This document shows, piece by piece, positions 54,393 through 63,456 of a DNA stretch of 64,000 bases. Within the stretch, counting starts at the first letter, position 1. The number at the start of each line of letters is the position of its first letter. The translations under genes were made by a program, and so were the position numbers. The notes beneath the pieces were generated by a model. The model made no database searches and was not told the DNA's origin. It saw nothing but the letters and a program-made list of their open reading frames with translations. The stretch is from Clostridium mobile (GTDB taxonomy: Bacteria; Bacillota; Clostridia; Clostridiales; Clostridiaceae): contig NZ_JAHLQF010000001.1 in NCBI RefSeq assembly GCF_018918285.1, positions 883,284-947,283 on the forward strand. The letters are read 5' to 3'.

Positions 54393-54583
54393 AAAATGCT
54401 ATGTAATGTGGACTATGCATTTGAGCAAAATCTAGAAATTCTTAATTTATTTTAGAAAAATATCGTTAAGATGCTGCACATGTTTGAGCGAAGGGAGTTT
54501 GTCAGCATTAGGGATTTTTATAAAATAAATTTTAGAAGTTCTTATTGCAGCGAATTAGCATAAGAAGCATTATATAGCATTTT
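54393..54583. repeat. 191-nt self-complementary repeat, body B2
   Basis: Gapless match to B1 in the same orientation, with about 17 substitutions. In the outer stem B1/B2 changes at two positions exchange wobble and Watson-Crick pairs without breaking pairing, which hints at selection for the RNA fold. Confidence 0.75.
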
Positions 54584-54683
54584 TTATTTGTTGCACTCAT
54601 AAATTAGTTTTACATTTATAAGCTCCTACAAAGATAATTTAGTTTTTCATAGGTTCATATGAATCATATTCTTAGGTGTACAC

Positions 54684-55412
54684 TTAAATCAGGCTCTTAA
54701 GGTATTCTATATCCTTTATGATAATTTTCTTATTGCCTACTATATCTATTACTCCCGCTTCTTCCATGGCTGAGAGAGTTCTGCTCACCGTCTCTCTAGT
54801 TATGCCAGCGAAGTTACCCATATCCTCTCTATTAATAGGCAAATCTAGAATTATATCTTCATCATGCTTTGTTCCGAAATTCTCTATAAGATTTAATAGC
54901 AAATTTCCTATTCTAGTTTCGATATCCTTTGTACTAAGCATTTGAACTAAATTTTCTAGATTTACCACTCTATCGTGAACTTTTTCTAATATTTTAAGAG
55001 TTATACCAGGATTGTTTATTAAAATCTTGTCAAAATCCTCCTTGCTTAAAGTACAAATTGAAGTGTCTTCTAGAGCCTCACCGTTAAATTCAAATTTTCC
55101 TCTCTTTAAAAGATTCAATTCTCCTATGGAATCTCCCTCTGAAAGCAGATAAAGTATTTGTTCCTTACCTTCCTTTGTGTATTTAAATACCTTTATCTTT
55201 CCTTTATTTATAATATAAAGCCTATCCCATAAGTCGTCTTCAAAAAATATGCTTTCTCCCTTTTTATACCTTCTAGTAACAATTAATTTTGATATTTCTT
55301 TAAACTGCTCTTCTTTAAGAGTTGAAAATATGAATACTTTCGATGCACAGTACTTTTCGTGGCAACCACCACAACTACAAGTTGAGCAGATTGGTTTATT
55401 ATTTTCTTTCAT
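54684..55412 (-). CDS. Crp/Fnr-family regulator with N-terminal cysteine cluster, 242 aa
   Basis: Five cysteines at the N-terminus (C9, C12, C14, C17, C22; CSTCSCGGCHEKYC) precede the cyclic-nucleotide-like domain (about 28-150) and the winged helix (about 165-242). The recognition helix reads TRETVSRTLS: E207, S210 and R211 reproduce the E--SR triad by which FNR reads TTGAT. A redox-, O2- or NO-sensing Fe-S regulator is likely. Matching boxes lie between ric and the flavodiiron gene 1.8 kb away. It is last in ddl-mocR-fnr (10 bp gap). Confidence 0.88.
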   Translation of the reverse strand: MKENNKPICSTCSCGGCHEKYCASKVFIFSTLKEEQFKEISKLIVTRRYKKGESIFFEDDLWDRLYIINKGKIKVFKYTKEGKEQILYLLSEGDSIGELNLLKRGKFEFNGEALEDTSICTLSKEDFDKILINNPGITLKILEKVHDRVVNLENLVQMLSTKDIETRIGNLLLNLIENFGTKHDEDIILDLPINREDMGNFAGITRETVSRTLSAMEEAGVIDIVGNKKIIIKDIEYLKSLI

Positions 55413-55422
55413 AGTCTATAAA

Positions 55423-56865
55423 TCACCTTCCTCTAATTAGGTATGCTTCTTCTCCTATTATCTTTATTCCTTCTTTTATTTCTTCTAAGGAATTTCTCGA
55501 GAAACCTATTCTTAAGGTGTTTTTTCCTCCCCCATCTGTATAAAATATATCCCCTGGAGTAAATATTACTCCTCTTTTAAGGCATCTATCTAAAAGCACT
55601 CTTGCATCTACATCTTTTAACTTAACAAATATATGAAGTCCTCCATTTCCAAGTACGTACTCATTTGGAATATAGGCTTCTGAAAGGCTTTTAGCTAATT
55701 CATACTTCTCTTTATAAATGTTTCTAACCTTTTTTACATACTTTTCAAAAGAACCACTATTCATATATTCATATAATATAGCTTGATCTAGAAAGGAAGT
55801 GTGTATATTTTTACTTCTTTTTACACTTTCAAAAATGTCTATTAATTCTTTGTCTGCAAATATCCATCCTATTCTCATACCCGGAAATAATATTTTTGAT
55901 AAACTTCCAATATAAATAACAGAATTCTCTTCACCACTTATAGCAGCTAATGGAGCTATGTGAGTGCCTAGATATTGTAATTCTTCATTAAACCCATCTT
56001 CAACTATTGGAACTTTATGCTCTTTTAATTTATTGTAGAGCTTTTCCCTTCCTTCAAAAGGCATAACCATACCTGTGGGATTGTGATAAGATGGTATTAT
56101 ATAAGCTAATTTTATATCATCATTTAACTTTTTATCTAAACTATCCAAATCTATACCATTTTCATTTATGTCCAAACCTATAATGTCTAATCCATACAAT
56201 CTCATCAATTTAATTGCAGTATTATGGGTTGGATTCTCACACAATATTTTGTCACCCTTACTAGTTAAAGAAGATAACACTATATCAAATCCTTCTGTAA
56301 ATCCATTAGTAATTAGTATTTCCTTATTCTTTGTGTTAACTCCCTTTTCTTCCATATACTTCATTAAATACTCAATAAGATATTTATATCCTCTTGCATA
56401 ACCATAATTTAATATTTTTTCTCCTTCAAGAGCAACTCTATTTAAAAAAGCTCTTTTTAATTCTTCAACATCAAATAAGCTTTCGTCAGGAGCTATACTT
56501 CTAAAGGAAATCATACCTCTTTTATATAATTGCTCATGTTTCATTATATCTAAAGCTTCAGCTTTCTTTCCAAACTCATTTATCTTTTCGCTCCAGTTTA
56601 TATGCCACTCTTTATTTTTATTAATATCCACCTTAGATACAAAGGTTCCCTTCCCCTTTTCAGTGTAAACAAGAAAACTATCTTCAAGCATTTCATAGAC
56701 TTTTATTATAGTATTTCTGCTCACTTTCATAATTGTAGCCATTTCTCTTGTGGAAGGAAGCTTGCTACCTCCTGGTAACATTCCATTTTCAATCATTTCC
56801 TTTATATAGCTATATATTTGACCATAGGCTGTTTCCCCTTGCTCCAATTTTATATTATGAAACAT
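55423..56865 (-). CDS. MocR/PdxR-type regulator (GntR HTH + aminotransferase fold), 480 aa
   Basis: A GntR winged helix (about 1-75, with LPSTREMATIMKVSRNTIIKVYEML) is fused to a class I aminotransferase-like domain (about 110-475) with the PLP lysine in IGSLSKILFPGMRIGW. MocR proteins often control PLP synthesis or amino acid genes; the target here is unknown. No pdx gene is near. The gap to ddl is 19 bp, so a wall-precursor target such as D-Ala metabolism is a reasonable guess. Confidence 0.9.
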   Translation of the reverse strand: MFHNIKLEQGETAYGQIYSYIKEMIENGMLPGGSKLPSTREMATIMKVSRNTIIKVYEMLEDSFLVYTEKGKGTFVSKVDINKNKEWHINWSEKINEFGKKAEALDIMKHEQLYKRGMISFRSIAPDESLFDVEELKRAFLNRVALEGEKILNYGYARGYKYLIEYLMKYMEEKGVNTKNKEILITNGFTEGFDIVLSSLTSKGDKILCENPTHNTAIKLMRLYGLDIIGLDINENGIDLDSLDKKLNDDIKLAYIIPSYHNPTGMVMPFEGREKLYNKLKEHKVPIVEDGFNEELQYLGTHIAPLAAISGEENSVIYIGSLSKILFPGMRIGWIFADKELIDIFESVKRSKNIHTSFLDQAILYEYMNSGSFEKYVKKVRNIYKEKYELAKSLSEAYIPNEYVLGNGGLHIFVKLKDVDARVLLDRCLKRGVIFTPGDIFYTDGGGKNTLRIGFSRNSLEEIKEGIKIIGEEAYLIRGR

Positions 56866-56884
56866 ATATTCACCTCAAAGCTAA

Positions 56885-57781
56885 TCACTTTTTCAAAGAT
56901 GATTCTATTATCCTATCTAATAATTCACTAAAGCTTAATCCAAAGGCTTTAGCACTTTTGGGAAAAAGACTATTTTTAGTCATACCCGGTAAAGTGTTTA
57001 TTTCTAATACGTAAACATCATCTTCTCTTATAATCATATCAATTCTAGCATAAACACTCAACTTAAAACTGTTCCAACATATTTTACAAGCTTTCTCCAC
57101 TTTGCTATATATCTCTTTTGAAAGCTCAACTGGTTTTTCTTCAGCACCATCATCATCATACTTTGAAGAGTAATCAAAAAACTCCTTATCATGTTTAATA
57201 GATAGTATAGGTAACAATTCACCATCTAACATACAGCAAGTTATTTCTTCCCCATTTATATATTCTTCTACCATTACTTCTTCGTCATACTTTAATGCTT
57301 CTTTCACAGCATTAATCAGTTCTTCTTTATTATAAACTAAAGCAATTCCTATGCTGGATCCTCCGCTATTAGGTTTAACAATCAGTGGGAAACCGATCCT
57401 ATCTACTTCTTGGAAATCTATTTCCTCAACTTTTTTTATCATAATCCACTTAGGAGTCTTTATTCTATCTGCTATAAATACTTTTTTACAAGTATTTTTA
57501 TCCATACAAAGAGCACTTGATAATACTCCTGACCCAGAGTAAGGCACATCCATGCTCTCTAAAATAGCCTGAACTTTACCATCTTCTCCAAAACTACCGT
57601 GGAGAGCTATAAAAGCAAACTCTAAACACTTAACTCTATCGATTAATTCATATTTAGTATTTATAGGAATAGGTAAAACCTCATATTTATCCTTATCTAA
57701 ACTATCAATAATATGCTTTCCTGTTAGGTATGATATTTCTGTTTCTGAGGAAATTCCTCCCATAACTACACCGATTTGCAT
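56885..57781 (-). CDS. ddl: D-alanine--D-alanine ligase, 298 aa
   Basis: It makes the D-Ala-D-Ala dipeptide of peptidoglycan using ATP. The ATP-grasp fold is complete: [37 protein letters not shown] and [18 protein letters not shown]. The [15 protein letters not shown] region carries the usual specificity residues for D-Ala. ATG at 57781 with AGGAGG upstream. It heads ddl-mocR-fnr. Confidence 0.95.
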   Translation of the reverse strand: MQIGVVMGGISSETEISYLTGKHIIDSLDKDKYEVLPIPINTKYELIDRVKCLEFAFIALHGSFGEDGKVQAILESMDVPYSGSGVLSSALCMDKNTCKKVFIADRIKTPKWIMIKKVEEIDFQEVDRIGFPLIVKPNSGGSSIGIALVYNKEELINAVKEALKYDEEVMVEEYINGEEITCCMLDGELLPILSIKHDKEFFDYSSKYDDDGAEEKPVELSKEIYSKVEKACKICWNSFKLSVYARIDMIIREDDVYVLEINTLPGMTKNSLFPKSAKAFGLSFSELLDRIIESSLKK

Positions 57782-58097
57782 ATAAAAAACCTCCTAACAT
57801 ACTACATCAATTATATTCTATTCATTTAACTCTAAAAATGAAAGAACCACCCTCTCTTTAATTTAAAAGTATGGTGGCTTACCATAGAAATTTTATTGAT
57901 TTCTTTTGCATTAAAATTATATAATAATAGTATTGTTTTCATATAGAAAATAGTATGTTTATTATATAAATAAAATAAAGTAATTTTTAGCTTTAGATGG
58001 AGTTTGCTTATAAAACAGTGTGATGGGATTATTACTAATGGTAGTATCGGATAAATACTAGAGATCTTTTTAAAGAAATTTAGTGGAGGTTATGATT
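57782..58097. other. Divergent intergenic region with repeat family A copy 3
   Basis: About 315 bp between ddl (-) and the ABC operon (+). Besides family A copy 3 (57987-58057), I see only AT-rich DNA with a weak GGTGG/CCACC dyad near 57848-57873. Promoters for both operons must lie here. Confidence 0.6.
57987..58057 (+). repeat. Dispersed repeat family A, copy 3 (internally deleted)
   Basis: It starts TTAGCTTTAGATGGAGTTTG-CTTA, nearly identical to copy 1, then jumps to ACAGTGTGATGGG and ATGGTAGTATCGGATAAA, the end module. The middle of about 90 nt is missing. It sits in the probable 5' leader of the FetAB-like operon. Confidence 0.65.
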
Positions 58098-58748
58098 ATG
58101 TTAAATTTTTCAAAAGTTTCCTATGAAAATCACGGGAAAAATATATTAAAAAATATAAATGCACACATAGAAGAAGGAGATTATATTTCCATAGTAGGCC
58201 CCTCCGGTAGCGGGAAAAGCACATTTTTAAAATTATGCAATAATTTGATAAGTCCTAGTAGTGGAAGTATATCATATAAAGGAAAGGATATGTTAAGTTA
58301 CAATCCAATTGAGCTTAGGAAAGAGATTAGCTACTGTTTTCAAACTCCTTATTTATTCGGAGATAAGGTGATAGACAATCTACACTTTCCTTATGAAATA
58401 AGAAATAAAAAATTTGATATAAAAAGAGCAGAGTATTTATGTGATTTGTTCAATTTACATAAAAAAATATTAGATGAAAAAATAACAAATCTCTCCGGTG
58501 GTGAAAAACAAAGGATAGCTTTAATGCGAAACTTAATTTTTCCATCAAATATACTGCTTCTTGATGAAATAACTTCAGCTTTAGATAGCGAAAATACCCT
58601 TATAATTGAAAATATTATTTACAAATTAAACAACGCAGGCACTACTATTCTATGGATAACCCACAATAAGGAACAAAGTGTTAAATATGCAAACAAACTC
58701 TTAACAATAGAGGATGGAAAAGTAAAATCCTTGGAGGTTTTAAAATGA
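58098..58748 (+). CDS. fetA: ABC transporter ATP-binding protein (FetA/YbbL-like), 216 aa
   Basis: It energises the permease encoded next. Walker A GPSGSGKST, signature LSGGEKQR, Walker B ILLLDEITSALD and the H-loop ITHNKEQ are intact; it is a short ATPase as in FetA. FetAB pumps export iron and protect against oxidative stress in E. coli. ATG at 58098 has GGAGGT 7 nt upstream. The stop overlaps the permease ATG. Confidence 0.88.
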   Translation: MLNFSKVSYENHGKNILKNINAHIEEGDYISIVGPSGSGKSTFLKLCNNLISPSSGSISYKGKDMLSYNPIELRKEISYCFQTPYLFGDKVIDNLHFPYEIRNKKFDIKRAEYLCDLFNLHKKILDEKITNLSGGEKQRIALMRNLIFPSNILLLDEITSALDSENTLIIENIIYKLNNAGTTILWITHNKEQSVKYANKLLTIEDGKVKSLEVLK

Positions 58749-59506
58749 ATAACTCAGTTAATATGAATACTTACTCTTTATTATTCAGCTCATGTTTAAT
58801 AATTATATCTTTATTTTTTTCCTATAAAGAAAAATTAGATTTAGAAAAAGAAACCTTAATCGGTGTAATAAGAGCAATTATCCAACTTATATTCATCGGC
58901 TATCTATTAGATTTAATATTTAGCATTAAAAATCCCATTTATACATCTTTATTACTTCTATTCATGATAGTAAATGCTTCTTATAATGCAGGTAAGAGAG
59001 GAAATGGAATAAAATCTAAATACATAATTTCCTTTATTTCTATATCATTAGGTACCTTCATAACTTTAATAATATTAGTACTAGCTGGAAGTATAAAATA
59101 CGAACCTAGTCAAATAATCCCAGTAGGTGGTATGGTAATTACAAACGCCATGATATCTCTAGGACTTTGTTACAAGCAACTTTTAACCAACTTTAAAAGC
59201 AAAAGAGATGAGATTGAAATAAAACTATCCTTAGGAGCTGATATAAAATCATCTTCTGTGGAAATTATAAGAGATTCTATAAAAACGGGAATGCTTCCTA
59301 TGATAGACTCAATGAAAACTCTAGGTATAGTTTCCTTACCTGGAATGATGACAGGGTTGATACTAGCAGGTACTCCACCAGTTCAAGCGATAAAATATCA
59401 ATTAATGGTTACATTCATGATATTATCTACAACTTCTATATCTTCCTACTTAGCATGTTATTTAGCATATAAAGGATTTTTTAATGAGAGAAAACAACTT
59501 CTATAA
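58745..59506 (+). CDS. fetB: UPF0014/FetB-like ABC permease, 253 aa
   Basis: A polytopic membrane protein (about seven helices). The family signatures IPVGGMVITNAMISLGLCYKQL and KTLGIVSLPGMMTGLILAGTPP are present. It overlaps the ATPase gene by 4 bp, so the two form one transporter. Iron export is inferred from E. coli FetAB; the placement near Fe-S and O2/NO defence genes fits but does not prove it. Confidence 0.88.
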   Translation: MNNSVNMNTYSLLFSSCLIIISLFFSYKEKLDLEKETLIGVIRAIIQLIFIGYLLDLIFSIKNPIYTSLLLLFMIVNASYNAGKRGNGIKSKYIISFISISLGTFITLIILVLAGSIKYEPSQIIPVGGMVITNAMISLGLCYKQLLTNFKSKRDEIEIKLSLGADIKSSSVEIIRDSIKTGMLPMIDSMKTLGIVSLPGMMTGLILAGTPPVQAIKYQLMVTFMILSTTSISSYLACYLAYKGFFNERKQLL

Positions 59507-59551
59507 AGAAAAGCCTTTTTACAAAATATAATCTACATCCTAAGTAGAAAA

Positions 59552-59615
59552 CAGAGGTACATAGTGATCTTCCTTAAAAAAGGTGTTCCTTTCACTATAT
59601 GCCTCTGCTTTTATT
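59552..59615. terminator. Long bidirectional hairpin between convergent fetB and brnQ
   Basis: CAGAGGTACATAGTGA pairs with TCACTATATGCCTCTG, with an inner CCTT/AAGG stem, followed by CTTTTATTTT. The layout (long lower stem, loose upper part) matches the H hairpins at 50 and 54 kb, though the sequence differs. Confidence 0.75.
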
Positions 59616-59640
59616 TTAAATCTATACTTTCAAAATTAAA

Positions 59641-60936
59641 TTATATATTTTCAGTGAGAGATAGCTGCTGCTTTCTACTAAAAATCAAACTAATTACTAA
59701 AACTAAAACAGTAGGAATTACCCAACCAAACCCAAGTTTAGATAGTGGTAATATCTCAACAAAACTTTTAGCAAAGTCTATTCCCATAGAAGGTAAGGTT
59801 TCAATTATACTGAAAAACAAAGAAGTATATACAGCATTTTTTATAACAACTTTATTATGGGATAAATTTTTAGTTAGAGTTATTAGAGTTAAAGTTATAG
59901 CAACAGGATACAGAATACTTAATATAGGTACAGATATTTTAACTATTTCATCAACTCCAAAGGTTCCAATTATAATACTAGCTAAAGAAATTATTATAGC
60001 ATTCATATTGTAAGATAACTTTCCATTAGATATATCTCTAAAGAAAGTAGATCCTGCTGTAATAAGTCCAACAGAAGTGGTAAAGCAAGCTAGTCCCATT
60101 GCAATTCCAACTAATGTACTTCCATATTTTCCAAAGGTTCTTTCGGATATTTGAAGTAATAATGCAGTTTTAGAAATATCTCCACTAGAATAAATAGAGC
60201 TAGTTTGCGCTCCTAAATACGTTAATCCTCCATATACTAAAGCTAGTCCAATAATAGCTATTAATCCTGCCTTAATAGTCATGATTGTTCCATCTTTTCC
60301 CGTATAACCTTTCTCTTTTAAAGAATTAGTCACTACAGTTGCAAACATCAAGCCTGCTAGAGCATCCATGGTTTGATACCCTTCTATTAAAGAGCTTGAA
60401 AAAACTGATGTAGCATTCCTATCTACAATCTCACCAATAGGTGATATAATTCCTTTAATTATTAAAAGCATTAAAGTAATCAACAATGCTGGTGTTAAAA
60501 ACTTCCCTATATAATCTATGGCCTTTGATGGTCTTAAAACAAAGCATAGATTTAATGCAAAGTATAATATCATAGATAAAAATGATGGTATGAATGGAAA
60601 TAACGGCTGAATTGTTAATTCATGTGTAGTAGCCGCAGTTCTCGGTATTGCAAGCATAGGACCTATAGCTAAAAATATGGCTACAGAGCATATTATAGCA
60701 AACCTTCTGCTCACCTTTCCTGCCATGTCTTCAAAATTACCATTAGTCTTACTACAGGCCAATATAGATAAAAAAGGCATTCCTGCCCCTGCTATAACAA
60801 AGCCTATAGTTGCCATTGCAAATTTGCTTCCTACCATATTCCCCAAATATGGAGGAAAAATAAGGTTTCCTGCACCAAAAAACATGGCGAATAGTGCAAA
60901 CCCTATTACGAATAAATCCTTTCTACTATTTTTCAT
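59641..60936 (-). CDS. brnQ: Branched-chain amino acid:cation symporter BrnQ, 431 aa
   Basis: It imports Leu, Ile and Val with Na+ or H+. About twelve membrane helices; the opening FALFAMFFGAGNLIFPPYLG is the family signature, and QTMDALAGLMFATVV follows mid-protein. ATG at 60936 has AAAGGGGG upstream. A good promoter and a CodY-like box lie just upstream. Confidence 0.93.
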   Translation of the reverse strand: MKNSRKDLFVIGFALFAMFFGAGNLIFPPYLGNMVGSKFAMATIGFVIAGAGMPFLSILACSKTNGNFEDMAGKVSRRFAIICSVAIFLAIGPMLAIPRTAATTHELTIQPLFPFIPSFLSMILYFALNLCFVLRPSKAIDYIGKFLTPALLITLMLLIIKGIISPIGEIVDRNATSVFSSSLIEGYQTMDALAGLMFATVVTNSLKEKGYTGKDGTIMTIKAGLIAIIGLALVYGGLTYLGAQTSSIYSSGDISKTALLLQISERTFGKYGSTLVGIAMGLACFTTSVGLITAGSTFFRDISNGKLSYNMNAIIISLASIIIGTFGVDEIVKISVPILSILYPVAITLTLITLTKNLSHNKVVIKNAVYTSLFFSIIETLPSMGIDFAKSFVEILPLSKLGFGWVIPTVLVLVISLIFSRKQQLSLTENI

Positions 60937-60946
60937 AAATATGCCC

Positions 60947-60961
60947 CCTTTTTAGAAAATT
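60947..60961 (-). promoter_or_regulatory. CodY-like box upstream of brnQ
   Basis: Minus-strand AATTTTCTAAAAAGG matches the CodY consensus AATTTTCTGAAAATT at 12 of 15 positions. It overlaps the ribosome binding region, downstream of the promoter, where repressors commonly bind. BrnQ is a classic CodY target in Firmicutes. Confidence 0.5.
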
Positions 60962-60988
60962 ATTTCGTGATTTTATTTATTAGTGTTT

Positions 60989-61018
60989 AGTATATTTTAA
61001 ATTTATTAAATTTGTCAA
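60989..61018 (-). promoter_or_regulatory. Promoter of brnQ
   Basis: Minus-strand TTGACA (61013-61018) and TATACT (60989-60994) with an 18-bp spacer. Confidence 0.7.
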
Positions 61019-61035
61019 CATAAAAAATCACAATC

Positions 61036-63369
61036 TCACCAAAAATTTAATAATATCTTCTCTAAATCTTTGGGGCTATATACTACAATATTATCTCTCC
61101 ATTCCCTAGGAAATAAATATTTGTAAGTTTTAGTTATAAATCTATCATCTATCAATAAAATAGCTCCTCTATCCTCTTCTGTTCTTATAACCCTTCCTCC
61201 AGCTTGAAGAACTTTATTCATTCCTGGGTATACATAAGAGTATTCATACCCATTTCCGTTAGATGCATTAAAATAATTCATTATTATATCTCTCTCAAAA
61301 CATATTTGAGGAAGCCCCACTCCTATAATTATTGCTCCCGATAACCTTTCCCCCTTTAGGTCTATCCCCTCAGAAAATACTCCTCCAAGCACTGTAAATG
61401 CAATCATTGTTCTCTCTGGATTTTGTTGAAATTTATTTAAAAATTCCTCCCTTTCTTTCTCATTCATTATTGAATTTTGAGAAAGAATATCTATCTCCTC
61501 ATCGTATTCTTTGAACTTTTCAAGGACCTTTTCCATGTAAGTATAAGAAGGAAAAAACACTAAATAATTTCCTTTTTTGGATCCAATAAAAACTTTAATA
61601 TACTCTATAATTTTATCTACACTAATATCTCTATGTTTATATCTAGTAGATACATTTCCTGCAATAATTATTTTTCTTTTACTAGGATCAAAAGGAGATG
61701 GTATTCTAACTATATAATCTTCCTTATCTCCTCCTAATACATCCATAAAGTAATTTATTGGAGTTAATGTGGCGGAGAAGAAAACTCCAGTCTTTCCTCT
61801 TTCTATACCCTCCCTCAAAAGTCTAGATGGGTCTAAACAAAACAAAGTTAATACTATATTTTTTCCTTGCTTTTTTGAAAAAACCATGAAATTTTCATCA
61901 TATAGTTCGCTTATTCTTATAAAAGCTAAACAGTCAAAATATAATTTTAAAATATGCTCATATTCTTCTGAGTTATCCTTAATTTTTAACCATTTCTCCA
62001 TTTCTTCCACTGTACTTCTTATCATGGAAGCTATCTCTAAAGGATCTTCTTTTAATATTAAATATCCCTTTTCGTCACATTTCTTTCCTAGTTCTAAAAA
62101 GTATGAATTAATTTTATCCAGTTTTTTATATAATTTTTTCCCAACTTCATTGGTAATCTTTTTCCCTTTAAGAAAATCCTCTTTATTCAATGAGGCAGAA
62201 AACATATCTCTCCCTCTATCTACTAAGTTATGTGCTTCATCGATTAAAAATATAAAATCTTCTTTCTTACTATCAAAAAATCTTTTTAAATATACCCTAG
62301 GATCAAATACATAATTATAATCACATATAATCATATCTGCCCATAAAGACACATCTAAAGAAAACTCAAAAGGGCAAACCTTATGCTTTTCAGCATAAAG
62401 TTGGATGTTTTCTCTATCTATTAAATCTTCATTTTCTAATATATCTAATATGGCCTCATTTACTCTATCATAATGACCTCTAGCATATTCACACTGCTCC
62501 CCATTACATATAGTTTTTTCTTTAAAACAAATTTTATCTTTGGCTGTAATAGCTAAGGTTTTTAGAGATAATCCTTTTTCATTCATTAATTTAATACCTT
62601 CTAAGGCTACAGAAGAAGTTATATTTTTAGCTGTTAAATAAAACATCTTATGCACCAACCCTTCCCCCATAGCTTTTATGGTAGGAAATATTGTGGATAT
62701 GGTTTTACCCACGCCTGTGGGTGCCTGAAGAAAAATATTTCTTTTATTTTGTATAGTTCTATATACTGCTACTGCTAACTCCCTTTGACCCTTTCTATAC
62801 TCAGTAAAGGGAAAAGATAAGGCTTTTATGCTAGAATCTCTCAATTCACGCCATTCTTTTTCAAATTGAATCCATACATAGTACTTATCCAACAAATCAT
62901 AGAGAAATTCTTCCAACTCTATTAAGGAGTATTCTTCAATTATATTTTTTATCTCCTTTGTTTCTACATTACAATAGGTAAGTTGAACCTTTAAACTCTC
63001 TAGATTATTTTCCTTTCCATATATGTATGCATAACATTTTACTTGAGCCATATGAAGTGGATTGTAATTTTCTTCTATGCTTTCTAAATCTCTTGTAGTA
63101 CTCTTAATCTCATCGATTATTACTTCCCCATCCTCTTCAATAATGCCATCAGCCCTTCCTTCTACACTTATAATGGCATCTTTATAAGCGAAGATATATT
63201 TTAAAGAAACCTCCGCTCTATAGTTTTCCCCTTTATTCTTTTGTATTTTCTGGTGCACCCTAGTTCCTTCTAGAGCTCTACTATTTCCTATAAAAGTAGA
63301 ATCTATATCACCAGATCTCATTATAAATTCCACTAAATTTCTTACTGAAATCTTAAATTCTTTACTCAT
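61036..63369 (-). CDS. PD-(D/E)XK nuclease fused to an XPD/DinG-like Fe-S helicase, 777 aa
   Basis: Residues about 5-150 form a RecB/Cas4-like nuclease (E34, D74 in GRADG, E87-I-K89 in IIDEIKS). The SF2 helicase follows, with Walker A QAPTGVGKT (215-223), DEAH (377-380) and a C-terminal motif VIRTEEDRGAILLIDDR. Cysteines C281, C288, C293 and C332 match the XPD-type 4Fe-4S site. A 5'-3' DNA helicase-nuclease for repair is inferred. ATG at 63369 has AAAGG 9 nt upstream; an ATG at 63375 lacks spacing. It stands alone between brnQ and the HTH gene. Confidence 0.9.
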   Translation of the reverse strand: MSKEFKISVRNLVEFIMRSGDIDSTFIGNSRALEGTRVHQKIQKNKGENYRAEVSLKYIFAYKDAIISVEGRADGIIEEDGEVIIDEIKSTTRDLESIEENYNPLHMAQVKCYAYIYGKENNLESLKVQLTYCNVETKEIKNIIEEYSLIELEEFLYDLLDKYYVWIQFEKEWRELRDSSIKALSFPFTEYRKGQRELAVAVYRTIQNKRNIFLQAPTGVGKTISTIFPTIKAMGEGLVHKMFYLTAKNITSSVALEGIKLMNEKGLSLKTLAITAKDKICFKEKTICNGEQCEYARGHYDRVNEAILDILENEDLIDRENIQLYAEKHKVCPFEFSLDVSLWADMIICDYNYVFDPRVYLKRFFDSKKEDFIFLIDEAHNLVDRGRDMFSASLNKEDFLKGKKITNEVGKKLYKKLDKINSYFLELGKKCDEKGYLILKEDPLEIASMIRSTVEEMEKWLKIKDNSEEYEHILKLYFDCLAFIRISELYDENFMVFSKKQGKNIVLTLFCLDPSRLLREGIERGKTGVFFSATLTPINYFMDVLGGDKEDYIVRIPSPFDPSKRKIIIAGNVSTRYKHRDISVDKIIEYIKVFIGSKKGNYLVFFPSYTYMEKVLEKFKEYDEEIDILSQNSIMNEKEREEFLNKFQQNPERTMIAFTVLGGVFSEGIDLKGERLSGAIIIGVGLPQICFERDIIMNYFNASNGNGYEYSYVYPGMNKVLQAGGRVIRTEEDRGAILLIDDRFITKTYKYLFPREWRDNIVVYSPKDLEKILLNFW

Positions 63370-63420
63370 AATCATCAGCCTTTTATCAAAATTAGTTCTA
63401 TTATATCATATCATCGGATA

Positions 63421-63456
63421 AAAAATATTCTCCCATCTATTGAGATGTGAGAATAT
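63421..63456 (-). terminator. Terminator of the membrane-HTH gene
   Basis: ATATTCTC-CATCT pairs with AGATG-GAGAATAT over the last codons; minus-strand TTTTTT follows. Confidence 0.7.

Larger units (their letters stand above)
54221..54683. other. Gene-free repeat region between convergent genes
   Basis: It contains the H-type hairpin (54237-54306), an unmatched AT-rich stretch (about 54307-54392), repeat body B2 (54393-54583) and the tail CTCCTACAAAGATAATTTAG. No coding frame is supported. Confidence 0.75.
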
